Shown piece by piece: positions 26,564-33,604 of a stretch of DNA of 64,000 nt. The stretch is from contig NZ_CAMDRE010000001.1 of NCBI RefSeq assembly GCF_945906775.1, forward strand, positions 1,674,001 to 1,738,000, written 5' to 3'. Numbering within the stretch: the first letter of the stretch is position 1; every line of letters starts with the position of its first letter. Source of the stretch: Citrobacter sp. Marseille-Q6884 (GTDB lineage Bacteria; Pseudomonadota; Gammaproteobacteria; Enterobacterales; Enterobacteriaceae). The notes below the pieces were generated by a model. That model did not search any database and was not told the origin of the DNA. It saw nothing but the letters and a program-made list of their open reading frames with translations. Both the position numbers and the translations under genes were made by a program.

Positions 26564-27489
26564 CACGCTCTCCTTATAGCCACTCCACGGTATAATAATT
26601 GTATATATTCTAAAATAACAGTATCAACAAATCTGTTTAATGATTTAATCTCTGGCATGCCGTCATTAAAAATAACTTGTTCTTCATCGAAGATGATTTC
26701 ACAAACCGCACCTCTTACGTTAGTTCCAATGCGAAATGTTCTTTTTCTCCCATCACCTAATTCTACAACTGTTTTAACTGTTTCTCCATATTCTTTCAGA
26801 ACCTCAACGAGCTGATACTGCTCTGAATCTCTAGAGAAATAATCTCTAAGCCTGCCAAGCCCGGAGTTCCTTGGTGGTTTGATAACTAATTCTTGCTCAT
26901 TATGACCAAGTCTTCTTGCTTGCTCTGCCACATCCCTTACACCGTGAAATTTAGTGACCCTGACCTCTTTAGCTATGGCATCCATCCATTTTTCAATCGC
27001 TTTATCATACGCAAGAGGGTTCATTTGAATTACTAAGTTAGTAACCCTTTTGAAATAATCAGAAAATAAATTCATGAAAAGCGTTTTAATTCCATCGCCT
27101 CTATAAGTATGTAGAAATGCCATGCCTTCATTTACATCTCTGGGGATATAAAAATGTACATAATATCGAATTATTTCGGCGTTATTTTTTGTTTTTTCAA
27201 AGTCAACATCGCCAGTTTCAATGTTAATGATATCAGTTTTTGTTCCGTAATAACCAGACTCAAACCAGCCGTAAATTTCACGATTGTTTTCGTCGCGAAC
27301 AATTTCATTAAAACGAAAAACTTGTTTGGTTTCTTCTGAAAGAATATATCCAGCATTATATTGCTGAATAAAATCATAGAGTATATCGAGTAAGTCAAGA
27401 TCTCTAATATTACTCAGAGCTGAGTAACGCTGTTCTCTAGCTGCGTTGGGATTGTAGCAGCGAAAAAGATACGGTGCTAAAGCATGCAT
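26563..27489 (-). CDS. Uncharacterised 308-residue soluble partner of the membrane protein
   Basis: This is a soluble mixed alpha/beta protein with no signal peptide and no motif I can name. Noticeable stretches are REIYGWFESGYYGTKTDIIN, IRYYVHFYIPRDVNEGMAFL and DGIKTLFMNLFSDYFKR, which look like a conserved fold core. The C-terminal third (about 235-300) contains a basic strand-rich part with GDGRKRTFRIG. It has a strong ribosome site (AAAGGAGATAAAA) and is the first gene of the pair. Its stop is coupled to the membrane gene, which suggests a sensor or regulator working with a membrane effector. That function is inferred only. Confidence 0.7.
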   Translation of the reverse strand: MHALAPYLFRCYNPNAAREQRYSALSNIRDLDLLDILYDFIQQYNAGYILSEETKQVFRFNEIVRDENNREIYGWFESGYYGTKTDIINIETGDVDFEKTKNNAEIIRYYVHFYIPRDVNEGMAFLHTYRGDGIKTLFMNLFSDYFKRVTNLVIQMNPLAYDKAIEKWMDAIAKEVRVTKFHGVRDVAEQARRLGHNEQELVIKPPRNSGLGRLRDYFSRDSEQYQLVEVLKEYGETVKTVVELGDGRKRTFRIGTNVRGAVCEIIFDEEQVIFNDGMPEIKSLNRFVDTVILEYIQLLYRGVAIRRA

Positions 27490-27968
27490 TTTTATCTCCT
27501 TTTTTCAGGAAGATTAGCAAGTTACCCCACTGAGATCAATATGTGAGCAATTTAAGTTGGGTTGATGATGAATGTTTTCTATTTATAAAATTATTTGTTT
27601 TTGGGATCTTGGCGTGAGTTTTATAAGGAATAAGCAGATTGAGGTAGTCTGTATTGAATCAATTAAAAATATTTAGTGTGTTCAGCATTTGCGCGCAATG
27701 CTCTCCCCGCCACTCCTGCCCGCTTAAGAGGTCACTTTTAATGCAGTTGCATGAACCGGCTCTGGCCGCGCCGTTACTTGCATGGGGGGAAATAAAATAC
27801 GGGGATTGGCATGCAAAACCATGCACCTTATGGAGGCATGGCTTTTTTCGGGAAAAATAGCGGAATTTTCGCGGATTTTTTTGCGTGCTACCGTGCGGCC
27901 AGTTCTGCACGTTGCCGGGTGTAAATCAAGTTCTGTGCCGGGGTGAATTTCTCGCGATTATCATCCCT
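27490..27968. other. Island intergenic remnant
   Basis: No convincing gene is present. Overlapping short frames on both strands have the look of a recurrent island fragment, but neither has a good ribosome site. A terminator-like CCATGC ... GCATGG followed by CTTTTTT is at 27820-27847. Base composition becomes GC-richer than in the cassette to its left, marking another junction in the mosaic. Confidence 0.4.
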
Positions 27969-28277
27969 CTAGGCCGCATCAGGTCTGAACCCGACGGTTG
28001 TTAAAATATCGTTGTCTTGCGCGGAATAATTAATTTTTTCACCGCTGGCCAGCCATACCGACAGGGCTTCAAGCAGATAATCAACCGAGTGCTGCATGGC
28101 GCTCTGTTTTACTGCGCGAAGCTGTTCGTTATACCTCATCCGCTCAGGTGCCAGTGTGGAGGCCAGTTCCGCGCCGTGCTGCTGCATAAACTTATGGAGC
28201 CGGATGCGGATGTGCTGAACCTCCTAATGTGAGCGGATATAGCGACTGGCGGCCTGATTAATCTCCCGTTTTTTCAC
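27969..28277 (-). pseudogene. Small accessory gene with in-frame amber codon
   Basis: A frame runs from a possible GTG at 28277 (VKKREINQAASRYIRSH), is broken by TAG at 28224-28226 (codon 18), and continues in the same frame. The continuation reads EVQHIRIRLHKFMQQHG and onward for another 80 codons, ending GFRPDAA at 27969. The same style of sequence on both sides of the TAG suggests a single ancestral gene of about 100 residues. I do not recognise the family. The GTG overlaps the stop of the neighbouring methylase gene, so the true 5' end may lie across an insertion junction. Confidence 0.5.
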
Positions 28278-29533
28278 GTCGATATTTTATTTATTTTTTC
28301 TAAAAGATGTACAACAGATTTACCTACTGCAAATGAAAGGTTAACCGGAACCGCGTTGCCAATTTGCTTATACTTCGCAGATATTGGGCCTTCAAATATC
28401 CAGTCATCAGGGAACGTTTGGATTCTTGCATACTCGCGTACTGTTAGTGGTCTCGTTTCTTCCGGATGGCAACGTTCCGTTTGTTTCTGAGCAGGGGCAC
28501 ATGTTAACGTCAAACTTGGTTCATCCCAGGACAAACGGCGAGCCATCCCTGTTTTCCCGCCACCTAAATAGTAGCTTTTGAGCATATACTCTTTTTGAAT
28601 ATCTTCTGGAAGATCTCTCCAATACCCTCCAGGAGGAACCATACTTAAAATTTCCGCTTTTCTCTTAGGATATTTTTGTCCTTCTGATTCAGGTACATCG
28701 CTATCATACAATTCTCCTTTTTTTAAAGCATCTTTAAGTGTTAATACTTTATTGTAGGATGATGGCCATTCGTAATCGATGCCATTGGCAAGATCATTTC
28801 TTATAGCTACTATAATTAAACGTTCTCGCTTCTGTGGTACTTTATAGAAAATAGCTTTGAGAACTCTTGGTTCGAATAAAGTGTAACCAAGGTCAGTAAT
28901 AATGTTTTTTATTGTATCTAAAGTCCTTCCATCATCATGATTTAGTAAGCCTCGGACATTCTCGGCTAAAAGAACTTTGGGATTGACTTCTTTGACTGCC
29001 CTGGCAAATTCGAAGAAAAGTGTACCTCGAGTATCTTCAAAACCAAGCTTCTTACCTGCGTATGAAAATGCTTGACAAGGGAAACCACCTGCCAGCACAT
29101 CAACAGAATTTCTATAAGGCGTGAAGTCAACTTTGCTAACATCACCTTCAACTACGTTCCATTCTGGTCTATTCTTTCTTAGTGTTTTACAGGCATGAGA
29201 ATCTATTTCATTAAGTAATACAGATTTTAATCCTGCTTTTTCCAAACCCAGTGCCATACCGCCTGCACCAGCAAAGAGCTCCAATACAGTATAAATGTTA
29301 TTACAAACTTTAGACTCATCAGACCATTTGCTTTTAAATAAAAACTGAGCCTGCTCAAACTGTTTTAGTTGATCTTTTTTATAAAAACGATAGTTATTCT
29401 CATCATTCCGTTGTGAAACTAATTTACCTGCAGTATCCCAGCGCCTTAATGTTTCCTTGGATACGCCTAAAATGTCTGCAACTTCTGAAAGTGAAAGCTC
29501 TTCCTTTATCATATTTTGTAACCATGCCAACAT
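28274..29533 (-). CDS. DNA (cytosine-5) methyltransferase with N-terminal MerR-type helix-turn-helix
   Basis: This is a type II modification methylase of 419 residues. Residues 8-60 form a MerR-like DNA-binding domain (LSLSEVADILGVSKETLRRWDTAGKL). The catalytic part has motif I FAGAGG (87-92), motif IV FPCQAFS (151-157), motif VI ENVRG (191-195), motif VIII QKRERLIIVAI and motifs IX-X REYARIQTFPDDW...QIGNAVPV. It transfers methyl groups to cytosine C5. An alternative start is M8 at 29512; neither start has a clear ribosome site. Its own promoter lies at 29549-29577, flanked by repeated TAACCATGA, suggesting that the helix-turn-helix represses its own gene. It is paired with the Eco47II-like nuclease upstream. 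Confidence 0.92.
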   Translation of the reverse strand: MLAWLQNMIKEELSLSEVADILGVSKETLRRWDTAGKLVSQRNDENNYRFYKKDQLKQFEQAQFLFKSKWSDESKVCNNIYTVLELFAGAGGMALGLEKAGLKSVLLNEIDSHACKTLRKNRPEWNVVEGDVSKVDFTPYRNSVDVLAGGFPCQAFSYAGKKLGFEDTRGTLFFEFARAVKEVNPKVLLAENVRGLLNHDDGRTLDTIKNIITDLGYTLFEPRVLKAIFYKVPQKRERLIIVAIRNDLANGIDYEWPSSYNKVLTLKDALKKGELYDSDVPESEGQKYPKRKAEILSMVPPGGYWRDLPEDIQKEYMLKSYYLGGGKTGMARRLSWDEPSLTLTCAPAQKQTERCHPEETRPLTVREYARIQTFPDDWIFEGPISAKYKQIGNAVPVNLSFAVGKSVVHLLEKINKIST

Positions 29534-29537
29534 TAGT

Positions 29538-29593
29538 CATGGTTACTACTGTATGGGTTTACATAGACATTGTCAAACGTTGATCATGGTTAT
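29538..29593 (-). promoter_or_regulatory. Methylase promoter with flanking direct-repeat operators
   Basis: On the minus strand TTGACA (29577-29572), a 17-base spacer and TACAGT (29554-29549) form a good sigma-70 promoter ending 15 bp before the methylase ATG, so the leader is very short. TAACCATGA occurs just upstream of the -35 (29593-29585) and just after the -10 (29546-29538). A third, inverted AACCATG lies at 29521-29527. These are probable binding sites for the methylase's own helix-turn-helix. Confidence 0.65.
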
Positions 29594-30312
29594 ATGCCAT
29601 AGGCAAGACTAAAATATTTGATGAAACTATCTTTATCAGGAATCGAGAAGCCGTTCTCTCCCAAAAGCTCATTTGAAACATACTCAATGGCGTACGGGAG
29701 GGCAGTGTGTAGTTCTTTAAGAGCATCCTGCCTACCAGTAACTAACTGGTAGAAACTCGCTCCATCAATGATTCGGATATTGGGATTGGAGGGGCACAAA
29801 GTACCACTGCCTTTATTGGATGGAGTGAAAGGGATATCAGATCTAACGGGTTTACGAGGAATTATATTTACAAAGTATGCGCAATAGTCCTTGAATCGAC
29901 TATGTTTCGGTGATACTAGCTCGTCTAACCCTTTGTATTTATCGGCTAAATCACCACCAGTTACTGTTGAGTATTTATTCTTAACTTCAGCAATGATTCT
30001 TCTCTCATCGTTGAGAAGGTCTACAATGCCACCAATTCCCATATCCTGCCAACCATCGACATGTCCGAGAATTTTTTGGTGGAATGTTCCGACATGATTC
30101 TGGATAGTCTTCTGACGTTGTCGGGCAAGTTCTGAGTTGCGCCATTCTTCATGAGACATAAATCCCGGTGCTTCGAAGAGTGCACCAAATGGATCTATCA
30201 CGTTGCTGTTAAAGGTTTTTTCAGCAGAATCTCTTTTGGCTTTAGCCTTTCTTAACAAAGTTTCCACTTCACTGAATAAATTTTCATCGCTGATGTATTC
30301 AAGTAACGCCAT
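29590..30312 (-). CDS. Type II restriction endonuclease, Eco47II family
   Basis: The 240-residue protein matches the Eco47II endonuclease pattern as I recall it: N-terminal VIDPFGALFEAPGF, then FHQKILGHVDGWQDMGIGG, then the PD-(D/E)XK core with D98 in IVDLL and E109-V-K111 in IIAEVKNK. It ends with RIIDGASFYQLVTG. Eco47II itself cuts GGNCC. The specificity here is a guess from family and could differ. It precedes the methylase on the same strand, and the last codons of this gene overlap the methylase operator. Confidence 0.85.
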   Translation of the reverse strand: MALLEYISDENLFSEVETLLRKAKAKRDSAEKTFNSNVIDPFGALFEAPGFMSHEEWRNSELARQRQKTIQNHVGTFHQKILGHVDGWQDMGIGGIVDLLNDERRIIAEVKNKYSTVTGGDLADKYKGLDELVSPKHSRFKDYCAYFVNIIPRKPVRSDIPFTPSNKGSGTLCPSNPNIRIIDGASFYQLVTGRQDALKELHTALPYAIEYVSNELLGENGFSIPDKDSFIKYFSLAYGI

Positions 30313-30769
30313 GTTATCATTCCATTATTCGTTATAATTCAATAGATTGAGTGTGTAATCTATTTAATGCTCTACTACATTGCGCCTAACTATGCAGCAT
30401 CCCTAAAAGAGATGCTGTGACAAGTCTCTATATCATAACGATTACTGATATAGATGAGAACGATCGATAAGTACTATAACGGTAGGCTGATTGATGTGTG
30501 ACATAGTAGATGTTGAATAGCTACAACACAGCATTCAGTCAATTTGTTATCAAGATGGGGAGCAAAGTCTATTAACGATGAGGATAGTTCTGCAGGTAGT
30601 GGGGTACTCGCAGCAATAGTATACGAGCCCCGTTCACCAACTTACCCTCATTTAACTGTAGCGGCTACACAATTTGAGAACGGTGTAACCCACCATTTTC
30701 CTCAGGAGAATTAATAAATTTGGTAAGTTACAATTCCTGTACAATGAGCCAGATAAAGGGAAGTCCACA
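30313..30769. other. Gap between two divergent nuclease genes, with two inverted repeats
   Basis: No supported gene. Two inverted repeats are visible: CAGCATC/GATGCTG at 30395-30417 (9-base loop) and CTATATCA/TGATATAG at 30428-30453 (10-base spacer). Both promoters, leftward for the restriction gene and rightward for the NucS-like gene, must lie here. The right half has short stretches that look like decayed mobile DNA but cannot be assigned. Confidence 0.45.
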
Positions 30770-31765
30770 GTGGCACTGTACAGTATCTCAGATAAGAACC
30801 TTACCGCATTAGAAAAAACGACCTTTAGTATTGAAGGACTACAGGAACGTTATGACCTGCAGGAGGCTATCAAGAAAAATATTGATATTGTTGCACCGGA
30901 TTGCCTCGTTATATCGGAAGAGTTTTCAGATTGGGAGGACAGTCGTCGAAGAATTGATTTATTAGCCATTGATAAGCAGGCGAATCTGATTGTCATTGAA
31001 TTAAAGCGTGATGAAGTTGGTGCACATATGGAATTGCAGGCATTAAGATATGCCGCGATGATTTCTACGATGAGTTTTGCGAAAGCATGTGAGTATTATC
31101 AGGCTTATCTGCAAAAAAATGACTTAGATATAGATGCTAAAGCGAAAATACTTGAATTTATTGAATTGGAAGATACTGAACTCGTGGATTTTGGCAAAGA
31201 TATCAGAATCATTCTTGCTTCAGCTGACTTTGGAAAAGAGTTGACGACAACCGCTATCTGGTTGAGGGATAAGGGGGTGGATATCCGCTGTGTCCGCTTG
31301 ACACCGTATAACTTCAACGGTGGGATTTTAATTAATGCGGAACAGATTATCCCTGTTCCCGAGCTTGAAGAGTATCAGGTGAAGTTCAGAGAAAAACGTG
31401 TAGAGCAAATAGCTAGCAGCCAAAAATCAGATCGAGATTACTCGGAGTATAAGTATAAAGGGTTGATTTTTAATAAAAGAAAGCTCGCTCTTGAGCTTTT
31501 TACTGACTGGATTGCAAAGTACAATCCCAGCGATTTTAACGAGTTAAAAACAAAATTAAGTGAAGTGTTAAGAAGCAGAACGATTGCATTAGCCGATCAT
31601 ATTCCAGAAGAGCGAAAACACCGGTTTCATATGTATGAGGATGCGTTGATTGAGTTGCCATCTGGTGAATTTGTTGCCATCTCAAATCAGTGGGGACTTG
31701 GTAATATCGGGCGTTTAATAGATTTTGTTCGTCGTGATGGGTTCCATATTGAAAAGGTGGCGTAG
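30770..31765 (+). CDS. NucS/DUF91-like PD-(D/E)XK nuclease domain protein
   Basis: The 331-residue protein has an N-terminal restriction-endonuclease-like fold with visible catalytic residues: acidic pair E50/E51, D63 in RRIDLLAID, E78-L-K80 in IVIELKR, and Q90 with LRYAA, an arrangement typical of NucS/DUF91 proteins. The C-terminal 120 residues are unrecognised. The start is GTG at 30770 after AAAGGGAAG. It is divergent from the restriction-modification pair and inside the leuX island. A role in DNA defence or repair is inferred; it may act alone. Confidence 0.75.
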   Translation: MALYSISDKNLTALEKTTFSIEGLQERYDLQEAIKKNIDIVAPDCLVISEEFSDWEDSRRRIDLLAIDKQANLIVIELKRDEVGAHMELQALRYAAMISTMSFAKACEYYQAYLQKNDLDIDAKAKILEFIELEDTELVDFGKDIRIILASADFGKELTTTAIWLRDKGVDIRCVRLTPYNFNGGILINAEQIIPVPELEEYQVKFREKRVEQIASSQKSDRDYSEYKYKGLIFNKRKLALELFTDWIAKYNPSDFNELKTKLSEVLRSRTIALADHIPEERKHRFHMYEDALIELPSGEFVAISNQWGLGNIGRLIDFVRRDGFHIEKVA

Positions 31766-31805
31766 TCATTGACTATCCAGTCGTGTAAAAGCTTCTATCT
31801 CAATC

Positions 31806-31830
31806 AAAAAAGGCGCCCCCAGGCGCCTTT
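31806..31830 (-). terminator. Intrinsic terminator of the decayed symE
   Basis: Read on the minus strand, AAAGGCGCC and GGCGCCTTTTTT form a GC-rich stem with a short GGG-containing loop and a T run. It lies just past the symE-like stop codon at 31841 and is also positioned to stop rightward transcription of the NucS-like gene. Confidence 0.75.
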
Positions 31831-31840
31831 ACCCCAACCA

Positions 31841-32105
31841 TCATCCCTTCAGCGCTTTCCCCGCAATCTCGGCGATACACTCCAGTACCTGCTTTTGCTT
31901 ACGTGCGGAGAGCTTTTCCACGGCGTGCAGGGATTTCATCAGTTCTGACGCTTCGGGTTCGGGGGCGCGGGCGGTTAATACGATGCAGCTTTCCATTACC
32001 CGCACGTCGACGTCGGTGCCGAATCCGGCGGCTTTGAGCCATCACCCCTTCATCGCAATAGATGCGCTCGGTATCGCCATATTGCAGCGCGCGGGGAAGA
32101 AGTAA
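31841..32105 (-). pseudogene. symE: symE-like type I toxin remnant
   Basis: The minus-strand frame ending at 31841 reads WLKAAGFGTDVDVRVMESC then IVLTARAPEPEASELMKSL and ends KLSARKQKQVLECIAEIAGKALKG in pieces, clearly the C-terminal half of SymE as I recall it. Upstream it continues as IPSASIAMKG but with an in-frame TGA at 32042-32044 just before WLKAAGF. The N-terminal part is lost where the hydroxyproline operon ends. SymE is an SOS-induced toxin-like protein, in E. coli encoded beside the hsd/mcr genes. This copy is not functional. Confidence 0.75.
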
Positions 32106-32106
32106 A

Positions 32107-33363
32107 TCAGCCCTCTGGTTTTGCGAGATGGATAAGTGTGTCGACTCGCGCGGGGGAGAGCGGTTCACGCGGCTGCGGCAGCGGCCAGCCGTACAGCCAG
32201 CGGGCGCTGGTGGCGCAGACTTTCCCCTGGCAGGCACCCATTCCACAGCGTGAGGCGAGCTTTGCCGCTTGCCAGCTTTCGGCGTTTTGCACATCGCCAC
32301 AACGAATATCCTCACAACGGCAGAGCAGCGTATCCGCAGTGGTCGCGGCTTTTAGCGACTCCGGCAGCGCAAACGTCGTATGCAGCGCCTGGGCAAAACG
32401 CTGCCAGCGTGCGCGCGCAGTGATGGCGGTTTGAGCCTTTTGCGGACAATTTGCTGCGGCATAACCGGCAATTTCTCCCTCGGCTAATGCCAGCTCGCTG
32501 CCACCAAAGCCCGTGCATTCTCCTGCCGCATAAATATCCTGCACACTGGTGCGTTGCTCCGCATCGACCCAAATAGCCTGATTTTCTGTTTTGCAGCCAA
32601 AGATTGCGCCAGGTTCTATATTCGGTACCAACCCATAGCCAATGGCCAGCCTGTCGCAGACGATCTCCCGGGTTTGCCCCTGATGACGCACGGTCACTGA
32701 CTGCAGACAGGGATCACCCTGCGCATGGATGACCTGGCTTGCCGGATGATAACGGGCTGGAAAGAGCTCGCCAAACTGACGCAATTTTTCAGGCCAGCGC
32801 CAGAGCCCTGTCGCGAAACGGGCCAGTGCGGTCATCGGTGCCTGTTCGATGATGGCGACGATATTCCCGCCAGCGCGTTTCACCGTACTGGCGACTGCCA
32901 GCAGAAGAGGACCGCTACCCGCAATGACCACGCGTTCCCCTTTGAGCTGCAGGCCGTGTTTTATCTGTGCCTGCAGGCCTCCGGCCCCCGTCACATTGGG
33001 TAACGTCCAGCCGGGAAAAGGCAGTGAGAGTTCTCTGGCGCCGCAGCATAAAATCAGCCGCTGCCAGCGGATTTCACCGCAGTCGTCTGCGGTTTCGAAG
33101 ACCACGGAATGGGGGGCGGGGCGGGCAATTAGCCGGGCACCGCTCAGCACTGTAATGTGAGGGTGTTCCGCCACCGCCTGACGAAGCCGTTTGGCCTGCT
33201 GGGGGAGCGAGACCTGCGGGCCGTCGCGCCAGATTTGCCCGCCGGGACGTGGGTTATCATCAAGGATGATTACTGATTTTCCGCAGCGTGCGGCAGCCAG
33301 TGCTGCCGACAATCCGGCTGGCCCTGCGCCAAGGATTAAGATCTCACAGTCAACGCTTTGCAT
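32107..33363 (-). CDS. D-hydroxyproline dehydrogenase, large FAD/[2Fe-2S] subunit (HcnB-like)
   Basis: The 418-residue flavoprotein has N-terminal dinucleotide fold ILGAGPAGLSAALAAARCGK, a second one near GSGPLLLAVASTVKRAGGN, and a C-terminal BFD-like iron-sulfur domain with CRCEDI and CGMGACQGKVC. Together with the small ferredoxin-like and DadA-like proteins upstream it forms the heteromeric dehydrogenase known for bacterial hydroxyproline use (LhpBEF). That enzyme oxidises cis-4-hydroxy-D-proline to pyrroline-4-hydroxy-2-carboxylate. I chose ATG 33363 (MQSVDCEILI) because AAAGGAG lies just before it. It overlaps the ferredoxin gene by 14 bp and is the last gene of the operon. Confidence 0.82.
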   Translation of the reverse strand: MQSVDCEILILGAGPAGLSAALAAARCGKSVIILDDNPRPGGQIWRDGPQVSLPQQAKRLRQAVAEHPHITVLSGARLIARPAPHSVVFETADDCGEIRWQRLILCCGARELSLPFPGWTLPNVTGAGGLQAQIKHGLQLKGERVVIAGSGPLLLAVASTVKRAGGNIVAIIEQAPMTALARFATGLWRWPEKLRQFGELFPARYHPASQVIHAQGDPCLQSVTVRHQGQTREIVCDRLAIGYGLVPNIEPGAIFGCKTENQAIWVDAEQRTSVQDIYAAGECTGFGGSELALAEGEIAGYAAANCPQKAQTAITARARWQRFAQALHTTFALPESLKAATTADTLLCRCEDIRCGDVQNAESWQAAKLASRCGMGACQGKVCATSARWLYGWPLPQPREPLSPARVDTLIHLAKPEG

Positions 33364-33604
33364 GATGGCTCCTTTCAATCACCATTTCGGACTGGCATTC
33401 CGTCTGGCAGGCCAGCACCCGGTGTCCGTTCACCGTGACGCGACACTCCTGACACACCCCCATCCCGCAGAAGGGGGCGCGTAGCTGGCCACTCACCGAA
33501 CGGCGGGTCACGCCGTTGCCCACCAGGGCCAGTGCTGCTGCAATACTCACTCCGACGGGAACCTCACAGGTCTGGCCGTCGATAATCACGTTCAGGGTCG
33601 TCAT
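33350..33604 (-). CDS. D-hydroxyproline dehydrogenase, small [2Fe-2S] subunit (HcnA-like)
   Basis: The 84-residue ferredoxin-fold protein has cluster ligands in FCGMGVCQECRVTVNGHRVLAC, the usual C-x4-C-x2-C spacing plus a distal Cys. It transfers electrons between the two flavin subunits. It overlaps the upstream gene by 4 bp (ATGA) and the downstream gene by 14 bp, so the three dehydrogenase subunits are tightly coupled. Confidence 0.85.
   Translation of the reverse strand: MTTLNVIIDGQTCEVPVGVSIAAALALVGNGVTRRSVSGQLRAPFCGMGVCQECRVTVNGHRVLACQTECQSEMVIERSHHAKR

Noticed and set aside
27654..27910. Overlapping frames on both strands
   Set aside because: They resemble recurrent island filler. 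Neither has a ribosome site, and the DNA holds a terminator-like hairpin.
32042..32044. In-frame TGA in symE as recoding
   Set aside because: The N-terminus is missing, so simple decay is the better explanation.
31899..32315. 138-codon minus-strand frame across the symE remnant
   Set aside because: It joins the end of the HcnB-like gene in a wrong frame to the remnant; symE similarity is in another frame.
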